A stretch of 64,000 bases of DNA, taken from NCBI GenBank assembly GCA_023382535.1, contig JAHDWA010000002.1, forward strand, positions 186,001 to 250,000, read 5' to 3'. The first letter of the stretch is position 1, and each line of letters begins with the position of its first letter. The position numbers were made by a program, and so were the translations under genes. The notes beneath the pieces were generated by a model that was not told where the DNA came from, searched no databases, and was given only the letters and a program-made list of their open reading frames with translations. Shown here piece after piece: positions 1 to 10,862 of this stretch. The DNA comes from Anaerolineae bacterium (lineage in GTDB: Bacteria; Chloroflexota; Anaerolineae; 4572-78; J111).

Positions 1-1768
1 CCAGCATTTAAACGGCGAGCAGCGTTTCGTCCAGGGTATACTTTATCCGATTCCCACCGCCCAGGGCTTCATGTTGACCGGCATGTTCCGCGATATTACC
101 GATCTCAAGCGCACGGAAAATGTACTGCGCGAGAGTGAGGAGTGGCTGCGCCTGGCCTACGAGGCGGGCGACCTTGGCACGTGGCGGCACGATCTTACCA
201 CAGGCATGCTCCATCTTGATGCGCGTGCCCGCACCCACTTTGGGTTTGACGCCGGCGCCGTTTTACTGGCAGACCTGCTCACCCGGGTGCATCCCGATGA
301 CCTGGCTCGGCTCCGGCAAGAGATTGCCGCCTCGCTTGACCCGGCGAGTGACGAGCACTACACCACGGAATATCGAATTATTCATCCCGGCGGCGCAATT
401 CGATGGGTGTCTATCTATGGGAGAGTTTACTTTGAAGGCGAGGGTTCGGAGCGCCATCCGGTTTTGGGGGTCGGGACAAGCCAGGATATCACTGCCCGCA
501 AACAGGCCGAAATGGAGCTGAAGGCGGAACGGGCTTCCCTGGCCCGGCGGGTAAAAGAGCGTACTGCCGAGCTTAGCCGGGCCAACGCCGAACTGGCCCA
601 GGCCATGCGGGCCAAAGACGAGTTTTTGGCCAATATGAGCCACGAACTCCGCACGCCGCTCAACGCCATTCTGGGGCTTTCGGAAAGCTTGCAGGAGGAG
701 CAGATTTTTGGCTCACTCAACGAGCACCAACTCAAATCGGTCAGGACGATTGAACAGAGCGGCCACCATCTGCTGGAATTGATCAATGATATCCTCGACC
801 TGGCCAAGATCGAAGCCGGCAAATTGGAACTGCAACCCGAGCTGGTTTCGGTGATAGACGTCTGCCAGGCCAGCCTGGCCTTTGTGAAAGAAACGGCCAG
901 CAAGAAAAACCAGCAACTCTCTTTCGATTTGAGCGACTGGCAGGTGAACGTGAAGGCTGACCCGCGGCGCTTGAAACAGATTCTGGTCAACCTGTTGAGC
1001 AATGCGGTCAAGTTTACCCCGGTCGGCGGGCGGGTGAGTTTAGAAGTGACGCCTAGCCCGGAGGAGGGCGCCATTCGTTTTGCCGTCCAGGACAATGGCA
1101 TTGGGATTGCGGCCGAAGATATGGCCAAACTGTTCAAACCTTTCATCCAATTGGATGCCAGCCTGTCGCGGCACTTTGAAGGCACCGGGCTTGGCTTAGC
1201 CCTGGTGCGCCGGCTGGCGGACCTGCACGGGGGGAGTGTGAGCGTGGAGAGCGCGGGTGTGCCGGGTCAGGGCAGCCGTTTTACGCTGTCCCTGCCCTGG
1301 GCTGGCCCTGCTGAGATTACGGCCAAGCCCCCCGCTCAGACCACAGAAGGAATCCGTCCCCTCCGTTCCGGGATTGGGCCGGGGGCAACTCCGCCAGAAA
1401 AAAAGGGGACGATTTTGTTGGCTGAGGACAATGAAATGAGCAGCGAGGTCGTCGGCGATTATCTGGAGTATCAAGGCTATCAACTTATCGTCGCCCGTGA
1501 TGGTCGAGAAGCGTTGCAGCAGGCCGTCGAATGCGAGCCGGATTTGATCCTGATGGACATCCAGATGCCGCTGCTGGATGGGCTGCAAGCCATCCAACAA
1601 CTGCGGGCCAGCTCTCAATTTGCCCGCACGCCGATCATCGCTTTGACGGCCCTGGCCATGCCCGGCGACCGGGAACGCTGCCTGGCGGCTGGGGCGAATG
1701 ACTATATTACCAAACCGGTCAGCTTGAAAGGGCTGGTCGCCACGATTGAGGCGCTATTGGGCGGATGA
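1..1768 (+). CDS. Hybrid sensor histidine kinase/response regulator, 5' truncated by window edge
   Basis: The frame is open from base 2 to the stop at 1768 (588 residues visible). The first residues (…LTGMFRDITDLK) are the end of a PAS/PAC domain, so the gene begins outside the window and the ATG at 71 is internal. Domains in order: PAS end (1-40), a second PAS fold (about 48-160), coiled coil (165-200), HisKA with phospho-acceptor His214 in MSHELRTPLNAILG, HATPase with LVNLLSNAVKFTP, DNGIGIA and GTGLGLAL, then a C-terminal receiver with phospho-acceptor Asp519 in LILMDIQMP and the late Lys in ITKPVS. It should autophosphorylate and pass phosphate to its own receiver, a normal hybrid kinase layout. 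No transmembrane segment is visible in this part. It is convergent with the next gene, with 43 bp between stops. The ligand is unknown. Confidence 0.93.
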   Translation, partial: QHLNGEQRFVQGILYPIPTAQGFMLTGMFRDITDLKRTENVLRESEEWLRLAYEAGDLGTWRHDLTTGMLHLDARARTHFGFDAGAVLLADLLTRVHPDDLARLRQEIAASLDPASDEHYTTEYRIIHPGGAIRWVSIYGRVYFEGEGSERHPVLGVGTSQDITARKQAEMELKAERASLARRVKERTAELSRANAELAQAMRAKDEFLANMSHELRTPLNAILGLSESLQEEQIFGSLNEHQLKSVRTIEQSGHHLLELINDILDLAKIEAGKLELQPELVSVIDVCQASLAFVKETASKKNQQLSFDLSDWQVNVKADPRRLKQILVNLLSNAVKFTPVGGRVSLEVTPSPEEGAIRFAVQDNGIGIAAEDMAKLFKPFIQLDASLSRHFEGTGLGLALVRRLADLHGGSVSVESAGVPGQGSRFTLSLPWAGPAEITAKPPAQTTEGIRPLRSGIGPGATPPEKKGTILLAEDNEMSSEVVGDYLEYQGYQLIVARDGREALQQAVECEPDLILMDIQMPLLDGLQAIQQLRASSQFARTPIIALTALAMPGDRERCLAAGANDYITKPVSLKGLVATIEALLGG

Positions 1769-1811
1769 ATCAGGCCCTATCAAGTTTATTAGCTTTCGCC
1801 GGCCCCATGCT

Positions 1812-4800
1812 CTACTCGGGGACTTTCTCCCCTTTTTCAATTTCCAGGGCTGGCTTAACCCGGTTAAACTCAATTTCGAGCTGCCTTTGCGTCGCGGCTG
1901 CCTTTTCCAGTTGACCGGTCTTACCTAACGTTTCCAACTCCTCACACAAAGCTGCCAAATAAACAGCTCCCAGGTGGGCGCTGCTTGGTTTTAAGGTGTG
2001 CGCCGCACGGTACAAAGCAGGCCCGTCCTGCTCCCGAATGGCACTGCGTATCTCTTCCAGCAAAGGCGTGGCGGTTTCAAGATAAAGATCAATCAACTCG
2101 ACTATCATTCGAGGGGCTTGTTCCCCCAGGAGTTCCCGCAATTCTGCCAGTACCCTGGCTTCAAGTACCTGATCTTTTTGGGGGAGGTGACCATTGCCTT
2201 CACCCGCAGGCCGGTCTGGCGGATGACTGGCTGGCGTCAGGGCTTTGATCTCAAGCGGTTCCAGACGAGCCGGACACTGGTTCAGCGCCCGCGCCAGGTC
2301 ATCGGGCCGTACCGGCTTGCTGACATAATCGTTCATCCCGACTCTAAGACATCGCTCCCGGTCCCCTTGCAGCGCATTGGCGGTCATGGCGATAATCCAG
2401 GGGCGCTGCCCGGCCGGCCATTGTTTGTGGATAGCCTGGCTTGCCTCCAGGCCGTCCATTTCGGGCATCTGCATATCCATCAAGACGACATCGTAGGGTT
2501 GGCGTTCCAGGGCCTGCAGCACTTCCAGGCCGTTAGCGGCCACGTCGGCCAGGTAACCCATGCGCTCGAGCAGATGCAAGGCCACTTTTTGGTTCACAGC
2601 ATTATCTTCGGCCAACAGGATGCGGATGGGGCGGCGCTGGGCTAACTCAGGGTCAAATCCGGTTAAGCCCGGCGCGTCTGGTTTTACTTTAGTGGGCTGG
2701 CCTTCAAAAATACCCAGCAGCGTGTGATAGAGTTGAGCGGGTTTAATGGGTTTGGTCAGAAAAGCGGCAAATTCAACTTGAGCCATCTGCTCACTTTGCT
2801 CGCGCAGCCCCAGGGAAGTCAGCACGACTAAAGGCAAAACGTGAGCGGTCCGATGCCGGCGAATCTCCTGGGCCAGAGTCAGGCCATCCATTTCCGGAAT
2901 TTGCATATCGAGGATAGCCAGGTCAAATGGATCACCCCGAGTAATCCAGGCCAGCGCTTCTTCGCCGGAGGCGGCGGCACGGGGCTGCATGCCCCAGGCC
3001 TGGGCCTGGCGGGCCAAAATCAGGCGGTTGGTGGCATTATCGTCAACAATGAGGAGCTGCTTACCGGCCAGCTTGGGCTGTTTGCTGCGCAGGTAAATCC
3101 GCGGCTGGCTGGGCGCAGCCTCAGCCAGAATGGTGAAATGGAAGGTAGAGCCTTCGCCGGGAATGCCGTTGCTCTCAACCCACATGTGCCCACCCATGAT
3201 TTCGCTCAACCGCTTGCTGATCGTCAAACCCAGGCCGGTGCCGCCGTATTTGCGTGTAGTCGAAGCATCCACCTGGCTGAAGGAATGAAAGAGGCGATCC
3301 ATCCGGTCGGCGGGGATACCGATGCCGGTATCGCGCACTGCGAAGTGAACTTTGTAAGCAGCGGCGGACGGAGCCGATCCGTTCTGACTTGCCTGGCCCT
3401 CGGTTAATTTGTGTCTTAAGAGCTGGCTTCTGACCGATAAAACAACTTCCCCCTGTGGGGTGAATTTGACGGCATTATTCAGCAGGTTAACCAGGATTTG
3501 ACGGAGGCGGGTCACATCGCCAACCACCGTGCTGGGGGTTTCATCGTCAACAAGATAGGCTAAATCCAGTTTCTTTTCAGCCGCTTTTATGGCAACCAGG
3601 CCCAGCGACTCCTCGATACACTGGCGCAAATCAAAGGCCTGCTTTTCCAGCTCCAGTTTACCGGCCTCAATTTTGGAAAAATCAAGAATGTCGTTGATGA
3701 TCGCCAGCAGGGTGTCGCCGCTGGTGCGGATTGTTTCGGCAAAATCCTGCTGCTCCGGCGTGAGCGGGGTGTCTAACAACAGGCTGGTCATGCCGACAAT
3801 AGCGTTGAGCGGGGTTCGAATTTCGTGGCTCATGTTAGCCAGAAATTCGGATTTGACCCGGGTCGCCGCTTCGGCAACGTTTTTGGCCTGTTCCAACTCA
3901 TCCTGGACCCGCTTGAGGCCGGTGATATCGTGGACAAAGACAAGCACACCCCAAACCCTATCTTCCTCATCGCGGAGCGGAACCCTGACGGCGCTGTGAA
4001 CGACCGGCTGGCCATTGATCACGGCGGGTACCTCAGCGATAACCTTTGACATGCCCGTGTCCATCACCTCACGGTCCTCCATCCAGAAACCACGGATACC
4101 TTTCTCCAGATCACCCTTAACGGCCTCCTCTGGAAAACCCAGCTCTATGTCGTTCTTGCCGATACAGGCTTCAGGTGATAGATGGACAGTATCGGCAAAG
4201 CTCCGGTTGACCCAGCGAAAACGGTGGTTTTGATCCTTGATGAAAATCCAGTCCGGGGTGGCATCAATAACCGTGCGCAGCAAAGCTTCGCTTTCACGCA
4301 GCGCCTTTTCGATGCGCTTCTGCCCGGTAATGTTCCGGGTTATACCGACCAGGCCCACCACCTGGCCCTGGCTGTCAAAGAGAGGAACCTTGGTCGTCAA
4401 ATCCCAGCCAGGACCCCCGTCAGCGTCAATCGTAGGTTCTTCATGGTTGATGAGCGGCCGGCCCGACTGGACGATGGCCAGGTCGTCGGCGTACCAGGGT
4501 GAGGCTACTTCGGCGGGATACAGGTCGAGGTCGGTTTTTCCCAGCAGCTCGGCCTCCGTGACAACACCTATTTCCTGAACCAGGGCTTGATTAGCAAGCA
4601 GGTGCCGTCCTCCTGTGTCTTTAACGTAGATGTTATCCGGCAAATTATCAATCAGGGTCCGCAGCAGGTTGCGTTCCTCGGCCAGCGCCAGCTCCATCTG
4701 CTTGCGCTCAGTGATATCCTCGGAGACCCCGGCAATACGGTAAATCTGGCCCTGCTCGTTGCGGATGGGAAAGGAGCGGGAGTGAATCCAGCGAATCGCA

Positions 4801-7253
4801 CCATCGGGCCGCACAATCCGAAATTCCATCTCGTGCTCATGCCGCACTTCTTGCTCTAACTCAACGCGCACCCGTTCCCGATCTTCAGGGTGGATTGTAT
4901 CGAGGAAAGCACCGGGCTGCTCGGATAGAGTCTGCCGGGGACAACCCCAAATCTCCTCAAAAGCCGGGCTGAGATAAATGTATTCTCTATGGGAGGAGGA
5001 AATCATCCAGAAGGCTTCGTGGATCGTCTCGGCCAACTGGCGGAAGCGTTCCTCACTCTCCCGTAACCGTCTCATTATTTGCTTGTTTCTGGTAATATCA
5101 CGGTTCATGCCCACCAGGCCGATGATCTTGCCTTCCCGATTCCGGAAAGGTATCTTGGTGGACAAATTCCAGCGCTCCTCATTCTGGCTTCGGTCCAGCA
5201 CCCGCTCCTCATAGTTAATCATGGGATTACCGGAACGGATGATGTTTTGTTCATCTTTAAAGAATTTGCCGGCCATAGCTTTAGGATAAAAATCAAAATC
5301 CGTTTTGCCGATGAGATCGTCAACAGTATTTGCCCCCATCACTTCGGCGACGGCGCGGTTTGCCAGGAGGAAACGGCTCTCGTTGTCTTTCACATACACC
5401 GTGTCGGGCATGTTATCCACAAAGGCGCGCAGCAGGTTGCGTTCTTCGGCCAGGGCCTCCTCTATCTGTTTGCGCTCGGTAATATCCCGATTTAGACCGA
5501 TCAGGCCGACTATTTGGCCCTGGCTGTCACGAAAAGGCACTTTAGTCGTCAAAAGCCAGCGCTGCTGACCTGTCTCCTGATCAATGACCGGTTCTTCATG
5601 ATTTAGTAGCGGTTGGCCTGATTGCAGGAGAGCTTGTTCATCGGCATAATATTGCCCGGCCAGTTCCGGGGGGGAAAAATCAAAATCTGTCCGGCCAATA
5701 ACCTCAGTCAGCGTCGTTGCGCCCAACTGGCGCATAATGGCCGGATTGGCCAGCAAAAAACGGCTTTCGTTGTCCTTGATGTATACATAATCAGGTAAAT
5801 GGTCAATGAGTGCGCGCAGCATATTCCGCTCTTTAGCCAGGGCGTCTTCAAATTGCTTCCGTGGGGTAACATCGTTGAGGGTGCCGGAGGCGCCGAGGAT
5901 GGAGCCATCGGCGGCCCGCGTCAATTGGGCATAAAGCTCAAGCCAGCACATACGGCCGTCCTGGGCGATAAAGCGGAATTCGTGGCGGCAATATTCAATA
6001 TCCTGTTGCAACATAGCCTGGAACAGGTCGGTGCTGCGCTGGCGGTCGTCAGGATGGATATAATCACAACCGGGCTTACCCAGGGATTCTTCCATTGTGT
6101 ACCCCAGGATTTCAGTCCAGGCCGGATTGAGAAAGGTCAAGCAGCCGGCGAGATCAACCTGGAAAATGACTTCCTTGATGTGGTCAACAACGGAGCGGTA
6201 CTTTTCTTCACTTTGGCGCAGCGCCGCTTCGGTCTGTTTGCGCTCGGTAACATCCTCGACCATGCCAATCGTGAATAAAGGGCGCCCCTGGCCGTCGCGC
6301 ACCAGCGAAGCGGTTGAGCGTCCCCAAACAAGCCGGCCATCCTTACGGACATAGCGCTTCTCGATCTGATAGAACGGGCGTTCTCCGTCAACCAGTTCCT
6401 GGAACAGCCGCGCCGTTTCAGCCACGTTGCCCTGATAAGTGAATTGGGTGATGCTCATCCGGCGCAGTTCTTCGGCGCTGTAGCCCAGCATTTCCTGCAG
6501 GGCCAGGTTGCTGGCCCGGATGCCGCCCTGCATATCCGTCAGGCCAATGCCCAGGGGCGCCTTCTCAAACGTCGCCCGGAAAAGAGCCTCGCTTTCCTGG
6601 AGCGCGGCCTCAACTCGCTTGCGCTGCCTAATATCGTAGCGAATAACCCCGGCCGATCCAATCATAAATATCACTGTCAACAGGCCCGCCGTAGGGACAA
6701 TGATGGTAGTACGGGCAACACTGACTTGCTCTGTCTCAATCCACTGCCGCAAAAGCGCAGCCTGATCCTGTTTCATTTGCCCTATAACCTGGCGAATTTC
6801 CTCCATGACCTGCTGCCCTTGATTAGTATAGACCAACTGTACCGCTGCCTCGAAGCCTTCATTTTGCCGGGTATCAGTGAGTTGCCTGGCAATGGCCAGC
6901 CTGCGCCTGATGAGCGCTTCAAGCGCATCAAGATCGTGGCTTAATTTCGGATTGGCTCCCGCCAACTGGCGCAGTTCTCCAATTTGCTGGTCCACTACGG
7001 GGAAGGCCGCCCGATAGGGTTTCAGGTAGCGTTCATCGCCGGTAATTACGTAGCCACGCGCGCCCGTTTCGACATCCTTTAAAAGAGAAAATACGTCCTG
7101 CAGTTTGGCGAGAAGGGTAAACGACTGCTCTTCCCTTTCAGCCACTTCAGCCAATTGAACCGTACTCCAATAGGAGACGGTCCCGATGAGGATCAGGATG
7201 AACAGGGCCAGGCCAAAGCCTGCATAAATTTTTTGTTCTAACGATAACTTCAT
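1812..7253 (-). CDS. CHASE3 / seven-PAS hybrid histidine kinase with two receivers and HPt
   Basis: This is a very long (1,813 aa) membrane-anchored hybrid kinase. An N-terminal helix (about 10-30) and a second one (about 185-205) bracket a CHASE3-like extracytoplasmic helical domain containing the typical [14 protein letters not shown] stretch. Seven PAS/PAC units follow to about residue 1120; several are near-duplicates starting with LIDNLPDxIYVKD. HisKA has His1143 in [14 protein letters not shown], and the HATPase has [18 protein letters not shown] and GTGLGLTI. Two receivers follow, with Asp1449 ([10 protein letters not shown]) and Asp1593 ([11 protein letters not shown]), then a C-terminal HPt with His1752 in [13 protein letters not shown]. 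All phosphorelay residues are intact, so a full His-Asp-His relay (as in BarA/ArcB-type kinases) is expected. The final target regulator is not adjacent. It begins with ATG and is monocistronic. Confidence 0.95.
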   Translation of the reverse strand: MKLSLEQKIYAGFGLALFILILIGTVSYWSTVQLAEVAEREEQSFTLLAKLQDVFSLLKDVETGARGYVITGDERYLKPYRAAFPVVDQQIGELRQLAGANPKLSHDLDALEALIRRRLAIARQLTDTRQNEGFEAAVQLVYTNQGQQVMEEIRQVIGQMKQDQAALLRQWIETEQVSVARTTIIVPTAGLLTVIFMIGSAGVIRYDIRQRKRVEAALQESEALFRATFEKAPLGIGLTDMQGGIRASNLALQEMLGYSAEELRRMSITQFTYQGNVAETARLFQELVDGERPFYQIEKRYVRKDGRLVWGRSTASLVRDGQGRPLFTIGMVEDVTERKQTEAALRQSEEKYRSVVDHIKEVIFQVDLAGCLTFLNPAWTEILGYTMEESLGKPGCDYIHPDDRQRSTDLFQAMLQQDIEYCRHEFRFIAQDGRMCWLELYAQLTRAADGSILGASGTLNDVTPRKQFEDALAKERNMLRALIDHLPDYVYIKDNESRFLLANPAIMRQLGATTLTEVIGRTDFDFSPPELAGQYYADEQALLQSGQPLLNHEEPVIDQETGQQRWLLTTKVPFRDSQGQIVGLIGLNRDITERKQIEEALAEERNLLRAFVDNMPDTVYVKDNESRFLLANRAVAEVMGANTVDDLIGKTDFDFYPKAMAGKFFKDEQNIIRSGNPMINYEERVLDRSQNEERWNLSTKIPFRNREGKIIGLVGMNRDITRNKQIMRRLRESEERFRQLAETIHEAFWMISSSHREYIYLSPAFEEIWGCPRQTLSEQPGAFLDTIHPEDRERVRVELEQEVRHEHEMEFRIVRPDGAIRWIHSRSFPIRNEQGQIYRIAGVSEDITERKQMELALAEERNLLRTLIDNLPDNIYVKDTGGRHLLANQALVQEIGVVTEAELLGKTDLDLYPAEVASPWYADDLAIVQSGRPLINHEEPTIDADGGPGWDLTTKVPLFDSQGQVVGLVGITRNITGQKRIEKALRESEALLRTVIDATPDWIFIKDQNHRFRWVNRSFADTVHLSPEACIGKNDIELGFPEEAVKGDLEKGIRGFWMEDREVMDTGMSKVIAEVPAVINGQPVVHSAVRVPLRDEEDRVWGVLVFVHDITGLKRVQDELEQAKNVAEAATRVKSEFLANMSHEIRTPLNAIVGMTSLLLDTPLTPEQQDFAETIRTSGDTLLAIINDILDFSKIEAGKLELEKQAFDLRQCIEESLGLVAIKAAEKKLDLAYLVDDETPSTVVGDVTRLRQILVNLLNNAVKFTPQGEVVLSVRSQLLRHKLTEGQASQNGSAPSAAAYKVHFAVRDTGIGIPADRMDRLFHSFSQVDASTTRKYGGTGLGLTISKRLSEIMGGHMWVESNGIPGEGSTFHFTILAEAAPSQPRIYLRSKQPKLAGKQLLIVDDNATNRLILARQAQAWGMQPRAAASGEEALAWITRGDPFDLAILDMQIPEMDGLTLAQEIRRHRTAHVLPLVVLTSLGLREQSEQMAQVEFAAFLTKPIKPAQLYHTLLGIFEGQPTKVKPDAPGLTGFDPELAQRRPIRILLAEDNAVNQKVALHLLERMGYLADVAANGLEVLQALERQPYDVVLMDMQMPEMDGLEASQAIHKQWPAGQRPWIIAMTANALQGDRERCLRVGMNDYVSKPVRPDDLARALNQCPARLEPLEIKALTPASHPPDRPAGEGNGHLPQKDQVLEARVLAELRELLGEQAPRMIVELIDLYLETATPLLEEIRSAIREQDGPALYRAAHTLKPSSAHLGAVYLAALCEELETLGKTGQLEKAAATQRQLEIEFNRVKPALEIEKGEKVPE

Positions 7254-7752
7254 GCCAAACCTCTTTGCGGCTGCAGTTCTTTATTCAAGGCGTCTAACCG
7301 GCAGCAATGACCAAAGGGCCGCCCCTCCCTAAATATTTCGGCCTGAATCCGGCTCGCTCCATAAAGATTAAGTAAAGGCTAAACTGCGCTAGGACAAAAG
7401 CACCAAAGATAAACTTCAAGTTTCTGGAGGTTGGACCGAATATATAGCGTAAATACCTGGTGTTTCCATGTTTCCTGTGGAACCGCCAGACTGCACTCGC
7501 CAGAAAAAAATAGTGTTCCGGTAAGTGTTAGATCACATAATTCCTTAGATGGCATTACCATTCGGTCAAAAAATTAACCATAAACGAATACCGGGGACTC
7601 TATGACAGCTTCAATTTTGCCTCGCGCGCCTGCCCGCCGTCCTTCTTTTGTTCAAAACAATTCTCGCATTACAGGTATTTGCTGCCGGATCTTTTATCCA
7701 GAACCCGGCCGCCCCCTGTGGCTCGTTAACATTTGGGTCGAATTGAGCTCCC
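7254..7752. other. Intergenic region, divergent promoters
   Basis: This 499-bp stretch lies between the divergent starts of the multi-PAS kinase and the first gene of the chemotaxis block. It must contain promoters for both, but I see no clear -35/-10 pair or operator. A 60-codon frame at 7379-7561 on the - strand has no ribosome site or recognisable composition and is not called. Confidence 0.4.
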
Positions 7753-8637
7753 ATGAATTTAATTAATGAACTAAACGCCAAAAAAGCATATACGGAAACC
7801 TTTTCGCGTAATCTGATCACTGCCGCAGTCGTACGCATGCGGGTTGATCTGTTAGGCTATAATGCCGTGTATTTGGCCGAGGAAGTCTCCAACTGGCAGA
7901 AGAAACTGGTTGGAACCCAATCGGTCGAGGATTTCCTGAGCGGCGAGGCCACCTATCCGGCACTAATGATCCTGTGGTGGCTGGCGCACAGCCTCTATGG
8001 CCGGGTTGATATTAGTTTTCATACCAATCTCGTTTATGCCTTTGTCAACGGCTACTACGCCATGCGGCTGACCAATACTTCCGAACATCCCCATCTGTCG
8101 CCGGCGCTGCATTTCTTTCACACCAAGTTTACCGAGATGTACCAGCCTTACTTCCCGGCAGACCATGCCTTTTGGCGTTTCTTTACCACAACCTGGGTGC
8201 AGTACGCCGAATCAGTGCTCCACGGTCATGCCAATGATGTTGACGTTAGAGTTGCTTTGACCAAGATCGGGGTCGTCGCCGTGTGCTGCCGGCATCAGCA
8301 GCATTCCCTGATGGCGCCCTGGGTTAAATTAGTGGACTCTTTTGGGGTGTGGGAGCAAGTGTTGGAAGAGTTACTTAACTGGCAGCAGTATGATCAACGC
8401 CAGATCAAGACCTGGTTCCTGGATGCGGCAGCGCAGCGGCGCCAGCCCGGCGAGTCCACGGCAGATTGGGTGGAACGGGAAGGGGCTGAATGGGGCTTTC
8501 AGCGGATAGAGCAAAAACTCGACAAGCTTATCGAAGAAGTTGCTGCCCTTAAAAGTGAGGCGTTTTTACACTATTTAGCCCGCCGTAAAAATGTGCTGCA
8601 CCAGCAAAAGACGCAAGTAAGCCTGGCTCATCAATAG
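7753..8637 (+). CDS. Unknown all-helical protein, possible isoprenoid-synthase-fold relative
   Basis: A 294-residue protein I cannot assign firmly. It looks wholly alpha-helical, with no signal peptide or clear membrane span. The second half has an order of features that recalls catalytically atypical class I isoprenoid-synthase-fold proteins: a YAESVLHGHAND helix, a polar helix LLNWQQYDQRQIKTWFLDAA at about 212-231, then WVEREGAEWGFQRIEQ. The Asp-rich DDxxD metal motif of true prenyltransferases is absent, so catalysis is doubtful. The C-terminus is a charged coiled coil (EQKLDKLIEEVAALKSE). It precedes cheR by 244 bp in the same direction and could be either a separate unit or the first gene of the chemotaxis block. 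The fold assignment is a weak inference. Confidence 0.45.
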   Translation: MNLINELNAKKAYTETFSRNLITAAVVRMRVDLLGYNAVYLAEEVSNWQKKLVGTQSVEDFLSGEATYPALMILWWLAHSLYGRVDISFHTNLVYAFVNGYYAMRLTNTSEHPHLSPALHFFHTKFTEMYQPYFPADHAFWRFFTTTWVQYAESVLHGHANDVDVRVALTKIGVVAVCCRHQQHSLMAPWVKLVDSFGVWEQVLEELLNWQQYDQRQIKTWFLDAAAQRRQPGESTADWVEREGAEWGFQRIEQKLDKLIEEVAALKSEAFLHYLARRKNVLHQQKTQVSLAHQ

Positions 8638-8881
8638 AGCCGCCGTCCGGTTCAGACCACCCCCCTCCTGTCACCTTAATCCCGCTAAAGTTTATGGTCG
8701 TACAGTTTTTACGAAAAATTTATGCCGCATTGAGGTTTCTTTTACTGAAACTCCTCTGCTTTTATGCTAAAGTGCAAAATTATGTGTAACTGTAAAAGGC
8801 TGATTGGCCTGAGTTAAGTGAAAACCGGACCTAACTCCATCGAATTTCCGTAGACTGACACTTTTTCTCTCCCTATCACTG
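8638..8881. other. Intergenic region upstream of cheR
   Basis: These 244 bp are AT-rich compared with the genes. An imperfect inverted repeat (GAGGTTTC … GAAACTCCTC) sits near 8731-8756. The promoter of the chemotaxis operon probably lies here, but no confident -35/-10 pair was found. Confidence 0.3.
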
Positions 8882-9766
8882 ATGCTAAAAAACGATCCTG
8901 CCTTCACTTTATCCAAATCAGAGTTCGAAGCTGGCCCAGAGGCAAACCAGGACCGTCTGAGTCCCGAAGAAGCGCTTCATTTCGAGTCGATCCGCCAGTG
9001 GATTTATACGCATACCGGCCTCCACTTCCCCGAGCGCAAGCACCAACTGCTGTATCCACGCCTGAAAAAGCTGTGCTGGCACCTGGGCATCGCTGACCTT
9101 AAGGATTTAGATCACCATCTCCAACTGAGAGACCGGCCGGGGCTGGCGGTTGAGGTAGCTCGCGCCGTCACGACTAATCACACCTACTTTTTACGTGAAC
9201 CGGAAGTTTTGCAGGTCTTGCAGGAGCAGATCACCCCCACCCTGCCGGCTACGGAAAAATGGCGCATCTGGAGCGCGGCAGCGGCCAGCGGTGAAGAAGC
9301 CTACAGCGTGGCCATGCTTTTTGCCGAAAAATTTGGGCTGGACGGGCTGACCGAAAAAGTCGCGCTGCTGGGCACTGATATTAGCCAGCCGATGATCGAG
9401 GGGGCTGAGTGCGGCATCTACGATGAACGCAGGCTGGATTTGGTGCCGGGCTATCTGAAACAGCGCTACTTTCAGCCGATGGGCTTAGCCCAGTGGCGGA
9501 TTAGCCCCCAGCTAAAAAAAGCCTGTATCTTCCGGCGGCTCAATTTAATGAGCAGCCCCTGGCCGTTTAAGGACTCGTTCCACGTGGTTTTGTGCCGAAA
9601 CGTCTTGTATTACTTTGACCGGGATCACCAGCGCACTCTCCTGGAACGAATCTACGAAGTTACAACGCCGGGCGGCTGGCTGCTGACCAGCGTGACCGAA
9701 TCGCTGTGGGGCTTGAACACCCGCTGGCGGGCGGTGATGTCAGGCGTGTATCGCAAGGTGAATTAA
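8882..9766 (+). CDS. cheR: Chemoreceptor glutamate methyltransferase CheR
   Basis: A 294-residue SAM-dependent methyltransferase that methylates glutamates on MCPs. The N-terminal helical domain includes FESIRQWIYTHTGLHFPERK. The catalytic domain shows VTTNHTYFLREPEVL (the T-N-x-T-x-F-x-R-E CheR signature), the SAM-binding stretch [17 protein letters not shown] and LLGTDIS, and DSFHVVLCRNVLYYFD. Length is normal for the family. Its stop overlaps the cheB start by one base (TAATG), so the two are translationally coupled. The three MCPs downstream all end in an aromatic tail like that bound by the CheR beta-subdomain, which makes them likely substrates. Confidence 0.95.
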   Translation: MLKNDPAFTLSKSEFEAGPEANQDRLSPEEALHFESIRQWIYTHTGLHFPERKHQLLYPRLKKLCWHLGIADLKDLDHHLQLRDRPGLAVEVARAVTTNHTYFLREPEVLQVLQEQITPTLPATEKWRIWSAAAASGEEAYSVAMLFAEKFGLDGLTEKVALLGTDISQPMIEGAECGIYDERRLDLVPGYLKQRYFQPMGLAQWRISPQLKKACIFRRLNLMSSPWPFKDSFHVVLCRNVLYYFDRDHQRTLLERIYEVTTPGGWLLTSVTESLWGLNTRWRAVMSGVYRKVN

Positions 9767-10839
9767 TGTCGTCAAGTAAGGTGCAGAAAAAAATTCGGGT
9801 TTTGATTGTGGACGATTCGGCCCTGGTGCGGAAAATTCTGACCCTGGGTTTAGCCAAGGATCCGACCATCGAGGTTATCGGCGCGGCGCGCGACCCTTAC
9901 ATGGCGCGCGACATCCTGGTGAACGAACGGCCCGACGTTATCACCCTGGACGTCGAAATGCCGCGCATGGACGGCGTCACTTTCCTCAAAAAATATATGG
10001 CGGTTTACCCCACGCCAACCCTTATTCTGAGCGCCCTGACCGAGAAAGGCAAAAAGATCACCATCGAAGCGCTGGAGGCCGGGGCCGTGGACGTCATCGC
10101 CAAGCCCAAAATCGGCGTGGTTGACGAACTGCCGGCCATGATGGCCGATTTGCAGCGGCGGGTCAAGGCCGCGGCAGCGGTGGATGTCAGCCGGTATGCC
10201 CGCGTGGGCCGACAAACCGAGCGGTCCGTACCGCCGCTTGAAACGATCGAGGCGCTGCACGAGTCGACCGATCAGGTCATCGCCATCGGGACCTCCGCCG
10301 GGGGAGTCCAGGCGCTGACCCGTATCCTGCCCGCCTTTCCGGCGACATCGCCGGGCATCGTCATCGTCCAGCACATGCCGGCCGGGTTTACCACCAGCTT
10401 TGCCGCCCGCCTGAATGAGCTGTCGGCCATCCAGGTCAAAGAGGCCGAGCATGGCGACCGGGTCCGTCCCGGCCTGGCCCTGCTTGCGCCCGGCGGCGAA
10501 CGCCACATGGAAGTGCGCCGCTCCGGCGGCGAATACCGGGTGGCGCTGATTGAAGGCGATCTTGTTTCACGCCACCGGCCTTCGGTGGATGTGTTGTTCC
10601 GCTCGGTGGCCCGCTATGTGGGCCGGAACACCGCCGCCGCTCTTTTGACCGGCATGGGCGACGACGGGGCGCAGGGACTATTGGCTATCCGCCAGGCCGG
10701 GGGCCGCACCTTTGCCCAGGATGAGGCTACCAGCGTGGTGTTTGGCATGCCCGGCGTGGCCTGGGAGATCGGCGCGGCCGAGGCGCTGCTGCCGCTCGAC
10801 GAAGTACCTGGCCGCTTGCTGCGGGCTTTGAAAGGGTAA
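9766..10839 (+). CDS. cheB: Chemoreceptor methylesterase/response regulator CheB
   Basis: This 357-residue protein has an N-terminal receiver (Asp62 in VITLDVEMPRMDG) and a C-terminal methylesterase. The catalytic residues are visible: Ser177 in GTSAGG, His203 in VQHMP and Asp300 in GMGDDG. It removes methyl groups from, or deamidates, MCP glutamine/glutamate sites when phosphorylated, opposing CheR. An in-frame ATG exists 60 bases upstream, but the ATG at 9766 is chosen because it overlaps the cheR stop and places the receiver directly at the N-terminus, as in the family. A 23-bp gap with AAGGAGAA separates it from the first MCP gene. Confidence 0.96.
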   Translation: MSSSKVQKKIRVLIVDDSALVRKILTLGLAKDPTIEVIGAARDPYMARDILVNERPDVITLDVEMPRMDGVTFLKKYMAVYPTPTLILSALTEKGKKITIEALEAGAVDVIAKPKIGVVDELPAMMADLQRRVKAAAAVDVSRYARVGRQTERSVPPLETIEALHESTDQVIAIGTSAGGVQALTRILPAFPATSPGIVIVQHMPAGFTTSFAARLNELSAIQVKEAEHGDRVRPGLALLAPGGERHMEVRRSGGEYRVALIEGDLVSRHRPSVDVLFRSVARYVGRNTAAALLTGMGDDGAQGLLAIRQAGGRTFAQDEATSVVFGMPGVAWEIGAAEALLPLDEVPGRLLRALKG

Positions 10840-10862
10840 CCGGACCAAATAAGGAGAACATT

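Noticed and set aside
7379..7561. Small - strand open frame in the 7.25-7.75 kb gap
   Set aside because: It has no Shine-Dalgarno site, no recognisable motif and a composition like the surrounding non-coding DNA.
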